Positions 43,250 through 55,815 are shown, counted from the first letter of the stretch. The stretch is DNA of 64,000 nucleotides from Pyrus communis (GCF_963583255.1 NC_084813.1:3039001-3103000), one strand, 5' to 3'. Numbers and translations: made by a program. The notes: generated by a model from the letters alone, not told the origin.

Positions 43250-44106
43250 GGTAGATTTTACGTTTATCTCAAAACTCATAATATATCCTAGGCAGAAAGT
43301 TACTTAAAGTGCAGTACAAGAATTGTGATGGTAGGGAGTTCAGTATTTACACACCAAAACTTTTTTTGTTTCATTGAACATGCTATGGGTTTCTTGTTAC
43401 TGTTATTGGGATTAATATGGTATGGAAGTCCCACATCGCCCAAAACCTTAAGTCATTATGGCTTTATAAGTGAGAGTTCCTCACTTGCAATCAAAATGGA
43501 TTAAAGACTACCCATGGACATAATAACCTTGGGCTTGGCTTTGGTTCGAGTATCTAGTATACCCGAGAATTACGAATGGCAATGCCGTAACTTCCTCAAG
43601 AATTCGTGAGGTTGGTTGTAGCCTTGAGATCTCCTATGCCGGAACAAATTTAGATACCAAAAGAAAAAAGGAAAACTAATTGAAAACATTGAGTTTTAAC
43701 GTTAAAGACAAAATAAAGGATAAATTGAATAGTACCATGATTGATTTTTTAATGTAAAGTTCCCGAAAAATCTATTCTTTTTTTCGGTAAAGAAGAAAAA
43801 TCTATTCTTTCAAGGTGCAAAGAAGATAATTTTTATTCAAAAAGTTGGACTAATGATAATTGCATAAATTACAAATGCACTATTGAGAGTATACCAGTCA
43901 ACAAACCTTGCTACATGCTAAACAATGTTGAATGGAAAGCTTGGATACTAGAGGCTTGTTTCTAGCTTGAGGTGTTTTCAATGAAGGAAAATTTGACCTT
44001 TTGTTATAAAAAAATTCCGGAGACTGTCTTGGGCAGTTGTGAATACAACCGCAAAAGGTAATAAAGATAGTTAGGCAATGTTTAAAAAAAAATTGCATAA
44101 GTTCAA
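43250..44106. other. unassigned region with MITE fragment
   Basis: No gene. 43680-43760 carries a fragment of the same MITE family as 18170-18298 (TTTTAACGTTAAAGACAAAA, GAATAGTACCATGATTGA). 43425-43465 contains AAGTCCCACATCGCCCAAAA, a motif frequent in LTRs of several plant elements. Confidence 0.45.
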
Positions 44107-45833
44107 TGATAAGCTCATATTTATATAAATTTTACATCAAATTCACTTGTCTTTTCTTAGTTAGTTCCTTATATTTTGAACTATTTACTTTGTTTTTGTG
44201 TTTTGTAGGATTTGTCAAGTAAAGAAAAGAAAAATAACACAAGTGGAATTTTAAGTAACAAATTCGTCAAAACTGCCTGTGCAGGTCAGCTGACTTTGGA
44301 AGCAAGTTCCGGATAGCTCAGAATGAATTAGAGAATGAGCCTTATATTCTTAGAAAGCTACAGATATCTAGTTTCTGGAGCATTTCGCGGATTGTTAATA
44401 TTATTTTTCTAGAAGAAGTTATAGCCGTTTTAACACTGAAAGGTTCCCAAGAGGCTGAGCAGTTTGTAACTGACAAGAAAGCATTGAAAGAAATAAATCC
44501 AATAATACTAGTAGCCAAAACTGATGCAGCCAAGAACAAGCCAGTTGATACCTATTCAAATATCAGAGGAAATGGAAAATTAAGTGGGAGTAATGGGCAT
44601 AAGGGCTGCCCAAAGAGTTACAATTGTTTTAGTATTTCCTCTCACTTATTGTCATCACTAAATGGCTGTTAGTGGGGTGAGTTATGAAAAAAAAACTATG
44701 GCAGCAAAAAAGAAGAAAAGGGCTGCAGGTTGCAGCGGCAAAGAGTGGAAAAAAGGTGGAAAAAAGGAAGGAAAGCAAGATAAAAAGGCAAGGCTGATGC
44801 GTTAGGGAAGGAAGGAAAGGAAGGAGGAAATCTTGGCATTCTTTTCTTTCAGTTTTATCTTCTCAAACTCATGTCTTTCTTTTGGTTTAATTTGAGAATT
44901 CTGTGTAACTAATTTTTAGTAGTTCGGGGCTGTTTTGAAGCCCCGAATATGATTGCAAGTTTGTTATGACATTTCGTTTGAATTACTTTTATGAATGGAT
45001 GAAAATTGGTTCACTACTTGTCTCATTGATGAATTCTTTATGTGTTTTCTACGGATGCATACTTAGTAAGCATATCTAGGATTCTAATGCTATAAATATG
45101 TGTGTATCTGCCCTTGTCGAATGAGGACCTACATATGTTCTAGAGTAGTACTTTTTAATTACGATTAACATGTGAATCAATTTCTAGGATAAGTAAGACA
45201 ACGCTAGTACTTACGATGCCTTGTGATGACTCAAACTCTTTTCGTTCTTAATGATTTCTACTTGTTAAATCTATGAACACACCATTCTAGATTGCATGTT
45301 AGGGACTAAGTTAAGTTGAAAACATCATTCTCTTAACATACTACATAAGAAAGAGTAATAGGTTGAGTTCTAACATTAAGCCAACTTGAGCATCTTCATC
45401 CGAAAATGAAAGGAATTTGAATGAAACATAACATGTTTGCATGATTATTTGGTAGTGGATAGCAATTCCCCTAACTCGTTTTTCTTAATTTACGAACTAC
45501 TTAAAATCCGTTTTTGTTTGATTTAATTTAAATAGCAAATCAACTCCAAAAATCCCAAAAATTTGAGTGAGTGTAGCTCTGTGTGTCTAGTGTCTTCATA
45601 TAAAATTTCGTAGACATTAGATAAGTGTAAGTCGGTCTAATAATTATTTTTCGGTGGCTAGTCAGTAGGGACATCAACACAGTTTTTTTTTACATTTTAA
45701 GCAGTTAGATAAAACAATCTTTTGCGGGAAAGACCCTTATTTTCATATGCTACAATTGACAAATCTTAGTGTTAATAAGGAAAATCAATAGGACATTTGT
45801 GTGCTACTTTGTGGTGTGCATTTACTTCTATCA
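44107..45833 (+). repeat. 5' LTR of the Athila-like element
   Basis: TG...CA ends with TGAT/ATCA symmetry, ending six bases before the primer-binding site. Contains a strongly purine-rich tract (44690-44830, AAGGAAGG-type). Near the end it has CTACAATTGACAAAT, like the CTACAATTGTCAAA of the solo LTR at 4292-6421. Confidence 0.8.
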
Positions 45834-45839
45834 AATTTT

Positions 45840-45857
45840 TGGCGCCGTTGCCAGGGA
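45840..45857 (+). other. primer-binding site complementary to tRNA-Asp
   Basis: TGGCGCCGTTGCCAGGGA differs in one base from the TGGCGCCGTTGCCGGGGA complement of the 3' end of plant tRNA-Asp, the primer used by Athila/Tat-type Ty3/gypsy elements. Confidence 0.85.
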
Positions 45858-45953
45858 TTGTTATTTCTAATTACTTTTTTTTTTAATTGTTTTCTTTTCT
45901 TGTCTGATTAGTGTTTTTGTTTTTGTTTTTATTTCAGGTAGTCTTCGTAGTAT

Positions 45954-46560
45954 ATGCATACTCGAAGGTCCAAGAGCATTGATCTAGCATCCTACAATCT
46001 TGAGGTTGAACGAACAGTTCGAAAGCTTCGAGGAACAATCAAGCAGAAGCGTGCATCGGTGTTTTTACCGCCATCTTCTCCACCACATTTAAGTTCGGAA
46101 GAGGAGGAAGAACCACAAGAAGGCATGGCTGATAACCGTACTTTAAGGGAGTTAGCAACGCCAAATATAGATCAACAACCATTGTGCATCACATATCCAA
46201 ATGCAGAAGGAGGATTTGAGTTTAAGTTCAGCATGATTCACTACTTGCCTAAGTTCCATGGGTCTTGAGCAAGCTAATGTGTTAGGAGGGTTTTAGGGGT
46301 AACAAAGGCAAAAGTATGATCCATACTCCGACAACTATAGCGCGAGGTGGCGCGATCATCCACACTTAAAGTGGAATAATCAAGACAATGGACATCAATC
46401 TGTTCCCAACAACTATAACCGTCCACCTGGCTTCTTTCAAGCAAGACCGCAGACACAATTTCAGCCTCAACAACAACAAGCTCCAAGTAAATCTCTTGAG
46501 GATTTAATTGCTTCTTTAGCTAACTCTACTCAATCTCATCAATAGAAAACAGACAAAGCA
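45954..46560 (+). pseudogene. Athila-like Gag, N- and C-terminal pieces
   Basis: From ATG at 45954: MHTRRSKSIDLASYNLEVER, an acidic stretch, RTLRELATPNIDQQPLCITY and IHYLPKFHG, the typical Gag start. It is then joined out of frame to a Gag C-terminus (QANVLGGF, PPGFFQARPQTQFQPQQQQA, SLEDLIASLANSTQSHQ). Most of the Gag core, and with it any zinc knuckle, is deleted near 46262-46300. Confidence 0.8.
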
Positions 46561-46581
46561 ATTGAAAACCTTGAGTGCCAA

Positions 46582-47640
46582 ATGAGTCAGTTAGCAAGTT
46601 TGATGGGTCAACAACATCAACCAGGAAGGTTGCCTAGCCAAACCGTGGTGAATCCAAATGCGGAGCAGATGAATGTTGTTACTTTAAGGAGTGGAAAAGA
46701 AGTTTTTGAGCAGCCAAGGATGCAAAAGAGGCCTAGAAAAGATACAAATGAGCAAGGGGAACAACAAACCAAAAATCTTGAGCAAAATGAGGCTTCAACA
46801 AAAACTGAAAAGTCTCCTAAAGATACAGAATTGAACCAAAAAGATTCTGATAAGGTAAGTAAAGAAGTTCAAAATTCATTTAACTCACGTGTCCCTATTC
46901 CTTTTCCTCATAGGTTTATGAAGTCTAAGAAAGAGCAAACTGATAAGGAAATCTTGGATACTTTCCGAAAAGTCCAAGTGAACTTACCTCTTTTAGATGC
47001 CATAAAACAAGTGCCCAAATATGCAAAGTTCCTTAAAGAGCTGTGTATGAACAAAAGGAGATTCAATGATCAAGAAACTGTGGCATTAAGCGAGGAAGTA
47101 TCAGTTGTTTTGCAGAGAAAGCTACCACCGAAGTTGAAGGACGTCGGTAGCTTTACCATTCCATGTGTAATTGGAAGGAAAGAGTTTGGGAGAGCATTGT
47201 GTGATTTGGGGGCATCCATCAATCTGATGTCATATTCAGTGTATGAATCACTAAACCTTGGAGACTTGAAGGAAACAAAGGTAGTAATCCAGTTGGCAGA
47301 TCGTTCAAATAGATATCCCAAAGGCCTATTGGAGGATGTACTTGTGCAAGTGAATGAGCTTATTTTTCCCGCTGACTTTTTTGTTCTTGAGATGGAACAT
47401 GACCCTATGCCTACTGCACTTCCTCTTATATTAGGAAGACCATTTCTTAAAACGGCGTGTACGAAGATTGATGTCTACGATGATACTTTAACCATGGAAA
47501 TTGATGGAGAAAGCATCAAGTTCAAAATCTTCAATGCTATGAGGTACCCTAGTAATTTTGAATCTTGTTTGTGTATTGATGCGTTTGACTATTTTGTGCA
47601 GGATTGTTTTAATGAAGGTGTGGGACAAGACATTTTATAG
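46582..47640 (+). pseudogene. Athila-like Gag tail and aspartic protease
   Basis: A 352-codon open frame. The first part continues Gag (CQMSQLASLMGQQ..., NVVTLRSGKEVFEQP, a Lys/Glu-rich linker, VPIPFPHRFMKSKKEQ). The second is a retropepsin-like domain: FTIPCVIGRKEFGRALCDLG with catalytic DLGASINLM, then PADFFVLEME and PLILGRPFLKTACTKIDVYD. DLGA in place of DTGA is usual in this lineage. This is the longest intact transposon frame in the window, but it is cut off from gag and RT by stops. Confidence 0.9.
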
Positions 47641-47643
47641 AAG

Positions 47644-48131
47644 GTGTTAGTGCATAGCATTACACATGGAAAACTTAATTATTCCGAACACATTGAAGAA
47701 GAATTGATCCAGACAGTGGCAGCCCTTGAGTCTCTTTCACCAATTCGTGGTGAGTCTTCTTCCTATTTTATTTCTCTTCCTACTTCTAACGAAAAAATTC
47801 TTCCTTCTGTGATTCAGGCACCCAAATTGGAGCTTAAACCGATTCCTGAACATTTGAAGTATGCATTTTTGGGAGAGGATGAAACATTACCGGTCATCAT
47901 ATCGTCACAACTCACAGCAGAAGAGGGGGAGAAACTGATCCGTGTACTGAAAGATCACAAAACTGCCATAGCTTAAAGCATTGCAGATATCAAAGGTATA
48001 AATCCAGCTACATGTATGCATAGGATTCTGCTGGAGGAAGGTGCAAAACCTACAAAGGAAGCTCAACGCCGTTTGAACCCACTCATGATGGAGGTTGTCA
48101 AGAAAAAGGTTATCAAGCGTCTTGATGTTTG
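47644..48131 (+). pseudogene. Athila-like reverse transcriptase N-terminus
   Basis: ELKPIPEHLKYAFLGEDETL and VIISSQLTAEEGEKLIRVLK lead into RT. A TAA at 47974-47976 replaces the Trp usual in IGW.IADIKG. After it the frame continues SIADIKGINPATCMHRILLE and RRLNPLMMEVVKKKVIKRLD. The element breaks off about 45 codons into RT, before any catalytic residue. Confidence 0.85.
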
Positions 48132-49221
48132 GGCGGGCTAGAAGGTGAATAATGACTGTTGAAGGTGAATCATCTATTAGTCGTTCAGCGGATCTGAGAT
48201 GGAGCGCGCCATGATTGCGCACCATGTTGGGACAATGTTGCGGAACAAATATCCTACGAAGTGGGCGTTTTGGAAAAAGTGCCAATTAGTAATTTAATCA
48301 TTATGTTTAGTATTTAATTACTTTTTTCGCATAACAGTCTAATTATATTCTTGATGAAATAGACTATAACCTAATGATTTCGTTGATGACATACTCAAGA
48401 GGCGCTACTGGGAGTGAAAGTATGACGCCGAGCAAAATGGAGAAGCACCACCACCTCAATAAATGTTTGATTTAGATGCTATGAACGAATAAAATAAATT
48501 TTTTTTGTATGTATTCGTGGACGGTAGCTTTTAAGTTTTTTCTAAACACTATAATATTTACTTTAAGTATTGGATTTGGATAGCTTATATAAATATTTTA
48601 TTTTCGTTAATTTAGTAAAATTTAGGCCATACTAAAATACTTTAAAAACAATTAATAACTTGTGCGATAAGTATCTCTGTTGGTCGCATATATTGTCTTC
48701 GCAAGTAGACATTCGTCGCTCAGAGCTTCTTCGCGGGACGAACTATTCGTCGAATAATGTGAATTAGGTTTATCAACGATATATGTTTTGCAACAAAGCC
48801 TCAGTTGCGAGACGCAGAGCTGCAAAACATTTTTTGCATTTGCTGCCTCTACGTTCCCTTCCCCATCTCTCTTCAATCTCCAACTCCACCTCGACCTCCA
48901 CCTCGACTCCCTTCATCGTCCTCGATCTATCCCTCTCTATTCGGTAAACGATTTGATTTTGTAGTTAAATTTTTCATTGTGAATTCATATAAAAAAAATT
49001 AAATTTGTTTTCTATAGGGTTGTTGTATACGATTATCAGGGAATAACACATTTGAAAGTATTTTCAAAGCTAATACATTTTACACTAACTTAGTTTATTT
49101 TTTTTTTTAATTTTATTTGTGAGACCCCGATAATTTATTACCAAAGAAAAGAGGTATTTGGAAACTATTTCTCGAAAAGGTCCTTGTATATGAAGATAGT
49201 AGGAATTATTATGAGCTCGTA
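48132..49221. other. unassigned region, possibly DNA-transposon debris
   Basis: No firm gene. 48170-48480 can be read in pieces as a protein-like segment (MERAMIAHHVGTMLRNKYPT, RRYWEWKYDAEQNGEAPPPQ) that I cannot place; it may be a transposase-associated fragment. 48660-48830 has CGTCGCAAG/TCGCGGGACGA words like subterminal repeats. 49120-49220 starts GTGAGACCCCGATAATTTATT, resembling a gypsy LTR start. Confidence 0.35.
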
Positions 49222-49663
49222 TGTCACATCCCGGCCTGGGGCGGATCACTTCCTGGGCCCGCACCACCACCGTAGCACGATATTGTCCGCTTTGGGCTTA
49301 CCATTCATTCCCTCACGATTTTGTTTTTGGGAACTCACGAGCAACTTCCCAGTGGGTCACCCATCATGGGATTGCTCTGGCCCCTTTCTCGCTTAACTTC
49401 GGAGTTCCTACGGACCCGGGAAGTGATCTGCCCCGGGTCGGGATGTGACATTTGGTATCACAGCCTAACCCTGGCCGTGGTGTGCCGACGAGGACGTCGG
49501 GCCCCTGAGGGGGGTGGATTGTAACATCCCACATCGCCCAGGGGAGTGATCCTTAAATGTATATTCCCATTCCTACCTAGCACGAGGCCTTTTGGGAGCT
49601 CACTGGCTTCGGGTTCCGTGGAAACTCCAAAGTTAAGTAAGAAGGGGGCTAGAGCAATCCCAT
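49222..49663 (+). mobile_element. Cassandra variant with a fold-back 5' LTR, 3'-truncated
   Basis: 49222-49450 (229 bp) has 40-bp inverted ends, TGTCACATCCCGGCCTGGGG... and ...GGGTCGGGATGTGACA, matching at 35 of 40 positions, around an antisense 5S-like core (GGGTCACCCATCATGGGATT). It is followed by a Cassandra primer-binding site TTTGGTATCACAGCC and internal domain (49451-49519), then the first 144 bp of a normal 3' LTR (TGTAACATCCCACATCGCCC...), which stops at 49663 against copia-3. So the position of the 5' LTR is taken by a palindromic unit. Confidence 0.75.
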
Positions 49664-50248
49664 AGCTTTGCACCCCTTTGGTAATTGTACTAACTCCCAA
49701 ACTCCATTCTTACTCATTGATTCAAGCTCAGATTTCATGGCTTTCAACCACTCTTCATTTTGAGAATTAGTCACGGCCTCCTTGAATGTAATTGGATCAT
49801 CAACCTCTCCTGGATTAAATTCAGATTCTTGAAGATAACAAATAAAATCATCCGATATTGCATGCCTTCTAATTCTTTGGGATTTTCTCAAAATGACTTG
49901 GTTTTGGTCATCGACATTATTAGCAGGGACTATGGGATCACTTACTTGGATTGGCATATCATGGTGATCATGTGCAATTTCTTGCTGCTCACTTTCCACG
50001 TGAGCATTAGGAGGTGGACTTTTTACACATACTGCCATGGTGGGATTAACCACGATATCTTCTTGTACAACAGTTCCTTGTTCATTATTTACTTCATTTT
50101 CCTCTTCAAAACTGAAGCTTTCAACCTCTAAATCACCAACCAACTCTTCTATAAACTTAGCTCTCCCAGTTTCAATAATTCTTGTGGTGCGATTTGGACA
50201 GTAAAACCGATAACCCTTGCTCCTTTCAGGATATCCAATGAAAAACAA
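49664..50248 (-). pseudogene. copia-3 integrase C-terminus and linker
   Basis: YPERSKGYRFYCPNRTTRII begins the segment, followed by an acidic linker, LRKSQRIRRHAISDDFICYL, FKEAVTNSQNEEWLKAMKSE and LESMSKNGVWELVQLPKGCK, the last residues before RT. The frame then runs into Cassandra sequence at 49663. Confidence 0.88.
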
Positions 50249-50499
50249 CTAATGGTTCTTGGGTCTAACTTTTTCTCCAATGGATTATAAGCTCTTGCTT
50301 TTACCTTGCAACCCCAAACTTTTAGATGAAATACACTCAGTTTCTTCTTGTACCATAATTCATATGGAGTGCTTGGACCAAATTTGCTAGGAGCTCTATT
50401 TAAGATGTAGTTCGCCGTTTTTATAGCCTCACCCCACAAAAACATTGGCAACTTAGTGCAGCACATCGTACTCCTCACTATATCTTTAAGAGTTCTATT
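50249..50499 (-). pseudogene. copia-3 integrase, middle part
   Basis: Contains MRSTMCCTKLPMFLWGEAIK, ANYILNRAPSKFGPSTPYEL and VWGCKVKARAYNPLEKKLDP. It is separated from the upstream piece by a TGA where R of the usual RRNRTL should be (50500-50502) and from the downstream piece by a frameshift near 50250. Confidence 0.85.
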
Positions 50500-51213
50500 T
50501 CATCTTTCTGAAACTCTGTTCTGTTCAAGTGTTCCAAGATTAGTGTACTGTGCTACAATGCCATTCTTTTCCAAAAACTGTGCAAAAGGTCCAGGACGAT
50601 GACCAGTTTCATCATACTTGCCATAGTATTCCTCGCCTCTATCGAATCTAACAACTTTGATCTTTAAGTCCAATTTGTTTTCCATTTCGGCTTTATATAT
50701 TTTAAAAGCTTCAAACGCAGCAGATTTTTCAGCCAAAAGATATATGTAGCCATACCTTGAATAGTCATCAATGAAGGTGATGAAATATTTAAAACCATCA
50801 TGTGTTGGTGTAGGAAACGAACCGCAGATGTCGGTGTGAATAAGTTCTAGCAGATTTTGGCTTCTAATTGCACCCTTCTTTTTGGTATTAACCATTTTTC
50901 CTTTTATACATTCAACACAAACATCCATGTCTTGATAATCAAGTGGTGGCAAAATTTCAATTTTTGTTAAAGTTTGCATTCGTTCCTTTGATATATGTCC
51001 TAACCATTTGTGCCATAACTTGGATGAAGTTTCATTGGTTGAAATCCTTCTCTTAATTCCTACAGTGTTCATGGAGACAAATGGAATCTTGCAATTTATC
51101 TTAAATAAACCATCTACAAATAGACAACTTCCAACAGAATTCAACTTATGATTAATATCGAAACCATCTTCATTAAAACTCGGAAAATTTTTATTCCTAA
51201 TGAGTTTTGCCAA
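50500..51213 (-). pseudogene. copia-3 pre-integrase and integrase core
   Basis: WHKWLGHISKERM and CVECIKGKM form the GAG-pre-integrase zinc-binding H..H..C..C set. LIHTDICGSFP and VVRFDRGEEYYGKYDE carry the first two catalytic Asp residues and LEQNRVSER the catalytic Glu, so all three are present. It ends in TGA within a conserved block, and the start overlaps the protease frame by a frameshift near 51200. Confidence 0.88.
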
Positions 51214-52287
51214 CGGAAACCAAATTCCTTCTCATGGAAGGTACATAAATAACATCTTCTAAATCTAAAATAAAACCAGAATCCAAAACAAGTCGAACTA
51301 CACCAATGAACTCCACCGGTACTCTTTCTCCATTGCCTACGAACACGCTTACTTCATCCTTGTTTGGCACCCTCTTGCTTATGAACCCCTGCAAGGTATT
51401 TGTAATATGCACAGAAGCACCACTATCAAGCCACCACGTATCAGAAGGAACATCAACCAAACTAGTTTCAAAGCAAACAAACACAATGTTCTTACCTTTA
51501 GCCTTTTGTTTCTCCAACCAACGTCTATACTTTTGGCAATCCATCTTCAAATGCCCAGCAAATTTCTTACAGGAAAAACACTTCAAACCATTTGGCTTGC
51601 TTGCTGCCTTAAAGTTGCTAAACCCTTTAGTTTTGAAGGATGAGCTTTTGGAATTTTCTTTGACTGAATTCTTAGCAGGGGTGTGGACTAAATTGGCAAC
51701 CTAGCTTTTCTCTTGTCTTATGTTCTGCTCTTCGTGACACAAATAGCTATAAGCTCATTAAGATCCCACTTTTCCTTTTGAGCATTGTAGGTACTTTTCA
51801 ATTAAGAGTACTCCGAAGGCAAAGAGTTAAGAGCCACATGAACCAAGAATGGATCACTAATTGCAATATCTAGAGCATTCAACTTAGTGGCAATATCAAT
51901 CAGCCCCAATATGTGCTCCCTCACACTTCCATCGACAAACTTGGTTGTCATCAATGAGTTCATAAGATTTCCAGTTTCAGCCTTGTCAGATTCCTTGAAC
52001 TTAGCCTCAATTGATGCCAAAAATTCCTTAGCACTATCCGTATCAGCAATACCACATCTCACAGTGTCAGACATTGCCCTTTTCATAATGAGAATTGTCA
52101 TCCTATTTGCCTTATGCCACTTCTCATACTTGTTTTTAATCTTGGTCGAGTCGTCCTCTTCAGGAACATTTGGTTCTTCCTCTCTCAAAGCAACATCTAA
52201 GTCCATGAGACCTAGAACAATCTCTATGTCTTGTTTCCACTTTTTATAGTTGGTCCCAGTTAAAGCTTGGATTGAATTGAAATTCAA
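51197..52287 (-). pseudogene. copia-3 Gag, zinc knuckle and protease
   Basis: Gag starts at 52287 (MNFNSIQALTGTNYKKWKQD, IKNKYEKWHKANRMTILIMK, NLMNSLMTTKFVDGSVREHI) and stops at 51802. After several breaks, a knuckle CFSCKKFAGHLKMDC follows; it has five rather than four residues between the second Cys and His, so zinc binding is doubtful. Then WWLDSGASVHITN, an intact protease active site, and VIYVPSMRRNLVSVGK. Similar in plan to copia-1 at 8385-9166. Confidence 0.88.
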
Positions 52288-52614
52288 ATAAGCATTGACA
52301 GTTGAAGATTAAACAAACAATACATACTTAATCCCCATAAACTTCAAAACATAATTAACTTACACCTACGGGCAAGAAAGTTAATATGTATGTGGCACTA
52401 AAATACATAGTTATAAGAATTACTTTCATGAAAAATTTTCCACACTTACGAGCAAGAAGAAAACCTTCCACAAATTCTTACAGTACATATTCCATACCAT
52501 GCTATTGTCTAATTGAACCAATTAAAATAATCCACACTTACGAGCAAGAAGATAATTGTAATTGTTATAATTAAAACAATACAATTTGATCAATAGGACT
52601 TTGGATTTAGAGAC

Positions 52615-55385
52615 TGATAGGAGCATATTCATGCGACTTAAATGGCTTGTTCTCGTGCATTTACGTTATGTTTTTCTAGTTATTTTAGTCCTTTATGCTT
52701 CTTTTGTGTGTTTTCAGGTTCTAAGGGCTTAGGGAGCAAGAAAGTGCATTTTGAGGCTATTTGGAGCATTTTTGTGCATGATTTGGATAGCTTAATCATG
52801 GAGCAAAGAGGATGGACGAAATTGAAGCCTTGTATGCTCTTTGGGGACATCAAACAAAGGGCCTAGCCCAATCAAACAAATCCTTTGAGCCATGGAAAAC
52901 CTCTAGCCCAATCAAACACATTATGCCATACAAACCAACCTATTTTAGGCCCATTCTATGTACTTAAACCCTAGCCCTTTAAACTAGTTCATTTATCACT
53001 TATCAAACCATTCATTTATCACTCACCACATATCATTCACTTATCACTTAACATATCATTCATTTATTTCACTTCCATACTCCTCTTAATTCCACATGCA
53101 TTCTCACACATGCACATCATTCACTCACATTTCCACCATTCATTCTTTATTCCACAAACAAGTCACATGCATTCACACATCAACAAAACAACTTCAATGC
53201 CGTGGGTTCCCATTTCCTTTCCAAACATCTCACATGCATTTCCACCTTCCTACTTCATCATTTCACCACATTCTCCCTCTTTAACTCACATGCATTCATC
53301 ATAATTCACAACACAAAACAGCCAACACATGCACCAAAACCTTCAATGCCGTGAGTTCCCTTTGAAATTCCAGCATCTTCACATGCTTTTCTAGCTTTCC
53401 CTTTCATTTCCACCACTCATTCTTCATCATTTCAGCCACCTACATGCATTAATTATTAATATCTTCATCATTGCATCCAGAAAATGAGCAAGAAAGCTTC
53501 CCAAACACATGCATACACACACTTTTTTCAGCACACACATGCAATTCCAACATCAATGCCGTGCACTCCATTTGCTTTCCAGATTTTCACATGTGTCCTA
53601 GCTGTTTTCTCATCATTCCTCCACACAAACACATTAAACAAACAGCCATTTACACCTCCACTCCTCCTATAAATACCCTTGCATTCATTCATTTAAGGAG
53701 GATCTCATTTTCATACACAACACACCACAAACACTTCCATCTTCTCCCTAGCCGTGAGTCTCTCCATTTTCTGCACCATTCCCTTCCCTTTCTCCTCCAT
53801 TTCTTCCATTTCCATAATCCCCCAATCCATTCAACACACCAACAACATCCCTTAGTCCTTGTGCTACAACGAAGACGAAGAGAAGAGGGCCTAAACGTTC
53901 ATACAATTCACGTTTGAGTTGTTGGAATGTTTACGCGTTTCTTTGATTTCAATGTTTAAATTCAATTCTCTTTGTTTTGTAATATGAGGAATGGAAGAGA
54001 AGAGTGCCTAAACGTTCATACAATTCAAGTTTGAGTTGTTGGAATGTTTAGGTGTTTCTTTGATTTCAAAGTTATGAGGAACTAAGCCCTTTTTGGCTAG
54101 GGGTGATTTGAATACCATGTTTATTTATGTGATATGAATTGATGAATTCCGGTTATGAACTCTTGATTCGTGAATGCAATTGGCTTAACTATTTGATGAT
54201 TAACTTATTTGTGTTTGTTGATTGAGGGTCGACACTTAATTAGCATGCATGAATATGTGGCTAAAGTTTAAGAAGGTTTCACATAATCGTTACTAACTTA
54301 TACTTGAAGGTAGTGAAGGTCGCTTGTCACGATCGCGTTAAGTTTAATTCTTAGCATGAGTAACATGATGTCATAGTTGCAAATGCTTTGTCAATGCTTA
54401 TGGTTTTCATTATTCTTAATGATCTTCGATTGTTTCTCTATTATGATGACATGTAGGGAACTTTTGAGAATGTTTTGGGTTGTCGAATGATGCCATCCAA
54501 TCCAATAATATAAGGAAAATCTGAGGGTTAACTAGTGATGTCACGGTTAATTTGGGGCATTGTCGTTCATAATTCAATGAAGGAATAACTGGAAATTGAT
54601 TCATATGCATAAATATCATGTGTAGAGAAAGAACCCTTAGCTAGCTTCCCATCCATTAAGGTCGCTTGTCACGATCGCGTTAAGTTTAATTCTTAGCATG
54701 AGTAACATGATGTCATAGTTGCAAATGCTTTGTCAATGCTTATGGTTTTCATTATTCTTAATGATCTTCGATTGTTTCTCTATTATGATGACATGTAGGG
54801 AACTTTTGAGAATGTTTTGGGTTGTCGAATGATGTCATCCAATCCAATAATATAAGGAAAATCTGAGGGTTAACTAGTGATGTCACGGTTAATTTGGGGC
54901 ATTGTCGTTCATAATTCAATGAAGGAATAACTGGAAATTGATTCATATGCATAAATATCATGTGTAGAGAAAGAACCCTTAGCTAGCTTCCCATCCATTC
55001 ATTTCCGTCAAATCCATATTTACAATTTGTTTTGTTTCCAAGTATTCATTTTAGTTTAAATTCGTCCAAATCCAATTCCCCCCTATTTCGTTGAAGTCTT
55101 AATCATTTGATTTGTCTTATTTTATGTTTTTAAGTATTTGGAGTCTTTTGAACTTGTTTTGAGTCTTTTAGTTTGTCTTAGTGTTTTAAAAGTTAGTTTT
55201 AAAGCCATTCTAAGTCATAGTAGTCTTGTTAAGAGTATTTTAATTTAGTTTTTATGTTTTTAAGTCAATTTAGAAGGTTTTAGCAAGCCCTCCTAATCCC
55301 CGGTCTAGAACGATCCCTCACTTATCCATTCTACTACAATTGTCAAACGAGGGTTTAATTTGAGTGTCAAGTAAATCTCGCATCA
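52615..55385 (+). mobile_element. solo LTR (Athila-like type), 2.77 kb, inserted in the copia-3 leader
   Basis: TGATAGGAGCATATTC ... AAATCTCGCATCA, flanked by the exact 5-bp duplication GAGAC (52610-52614, 55386-55390). Same family as 4292-6421 but longer, in part because of a 342-bp tandem duplication (54316-54657, 54658-54999). It carries the same pair of 46-bp hairpins (53890-53935, 54007-54052) and the CATTCACTTATCAC repeats. No coding capacity. Confidence 0.92.
54316..54999 (+). repeat. tandem duplication of 342 bp
   Basis: Copies 54316-54657 and 54658-54999, both beginning AAGGTCGCTTGTCACGATCG and ending CTTCCCATCCATT. I noticed one substitution (GATGCC versus GATGTC). The related LTR at 4292 has only one copy, so the duplication arose in or after this insertion. 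Confidence 0.95.
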
Positions 55386-55815
55386 GAGACCACTCAAATC
55401 AATTAAGCCGCTATGGCTTGCTTAATCGATATCAAACAAGCGATACCTAAAAACTTGATCAGATATTACTTTATGCATGTCGGATTATTAATCTTTATAT
55501 CAGACATGTCTTACTAGAACCTGGAAACAATCCATCATGCAAATATATGTCCAATTTCAATGTCTTTCAATTAGTCCTTATATTGGCCATACGTTAATTA
55601 ACATGGCATCCATGCACATCAATATAAGAATGTAAGCCCCTCATCCAATTTGCATGCCAGACAATTGAAAAACATAGCAGCCATCATGCGTAATTATTTG
55701 AAGGCAAAAACTGAACTAGAAAACTATAAACTATAACATGATGAACGACAGAAAAAAAAACTTTACCGAGTTTTCTAATTTAATTTTCTTTTAAGGTCTT
55801 AATCATACAACCTAC

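Larger units (their letters stand above)
44107..48131 (+). mobile_element. Athila-like Ty3/gypsy retrotransposon, 3'-truncated
   Basis: A 5' LTR 44107-45833 (1,727 bp, TGATAAGCTC...TTCTATCA) is followed by a primer-binding site at 45840, a broken gag, a protease frame and the very start of RT, where the element stops near 48131. No 3' LTR is found. The TGAT...ATCA ends and the general plan of this LTR resemble the solo LTRs at 4292, 6885 and 52615. Confidence 0.85.
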
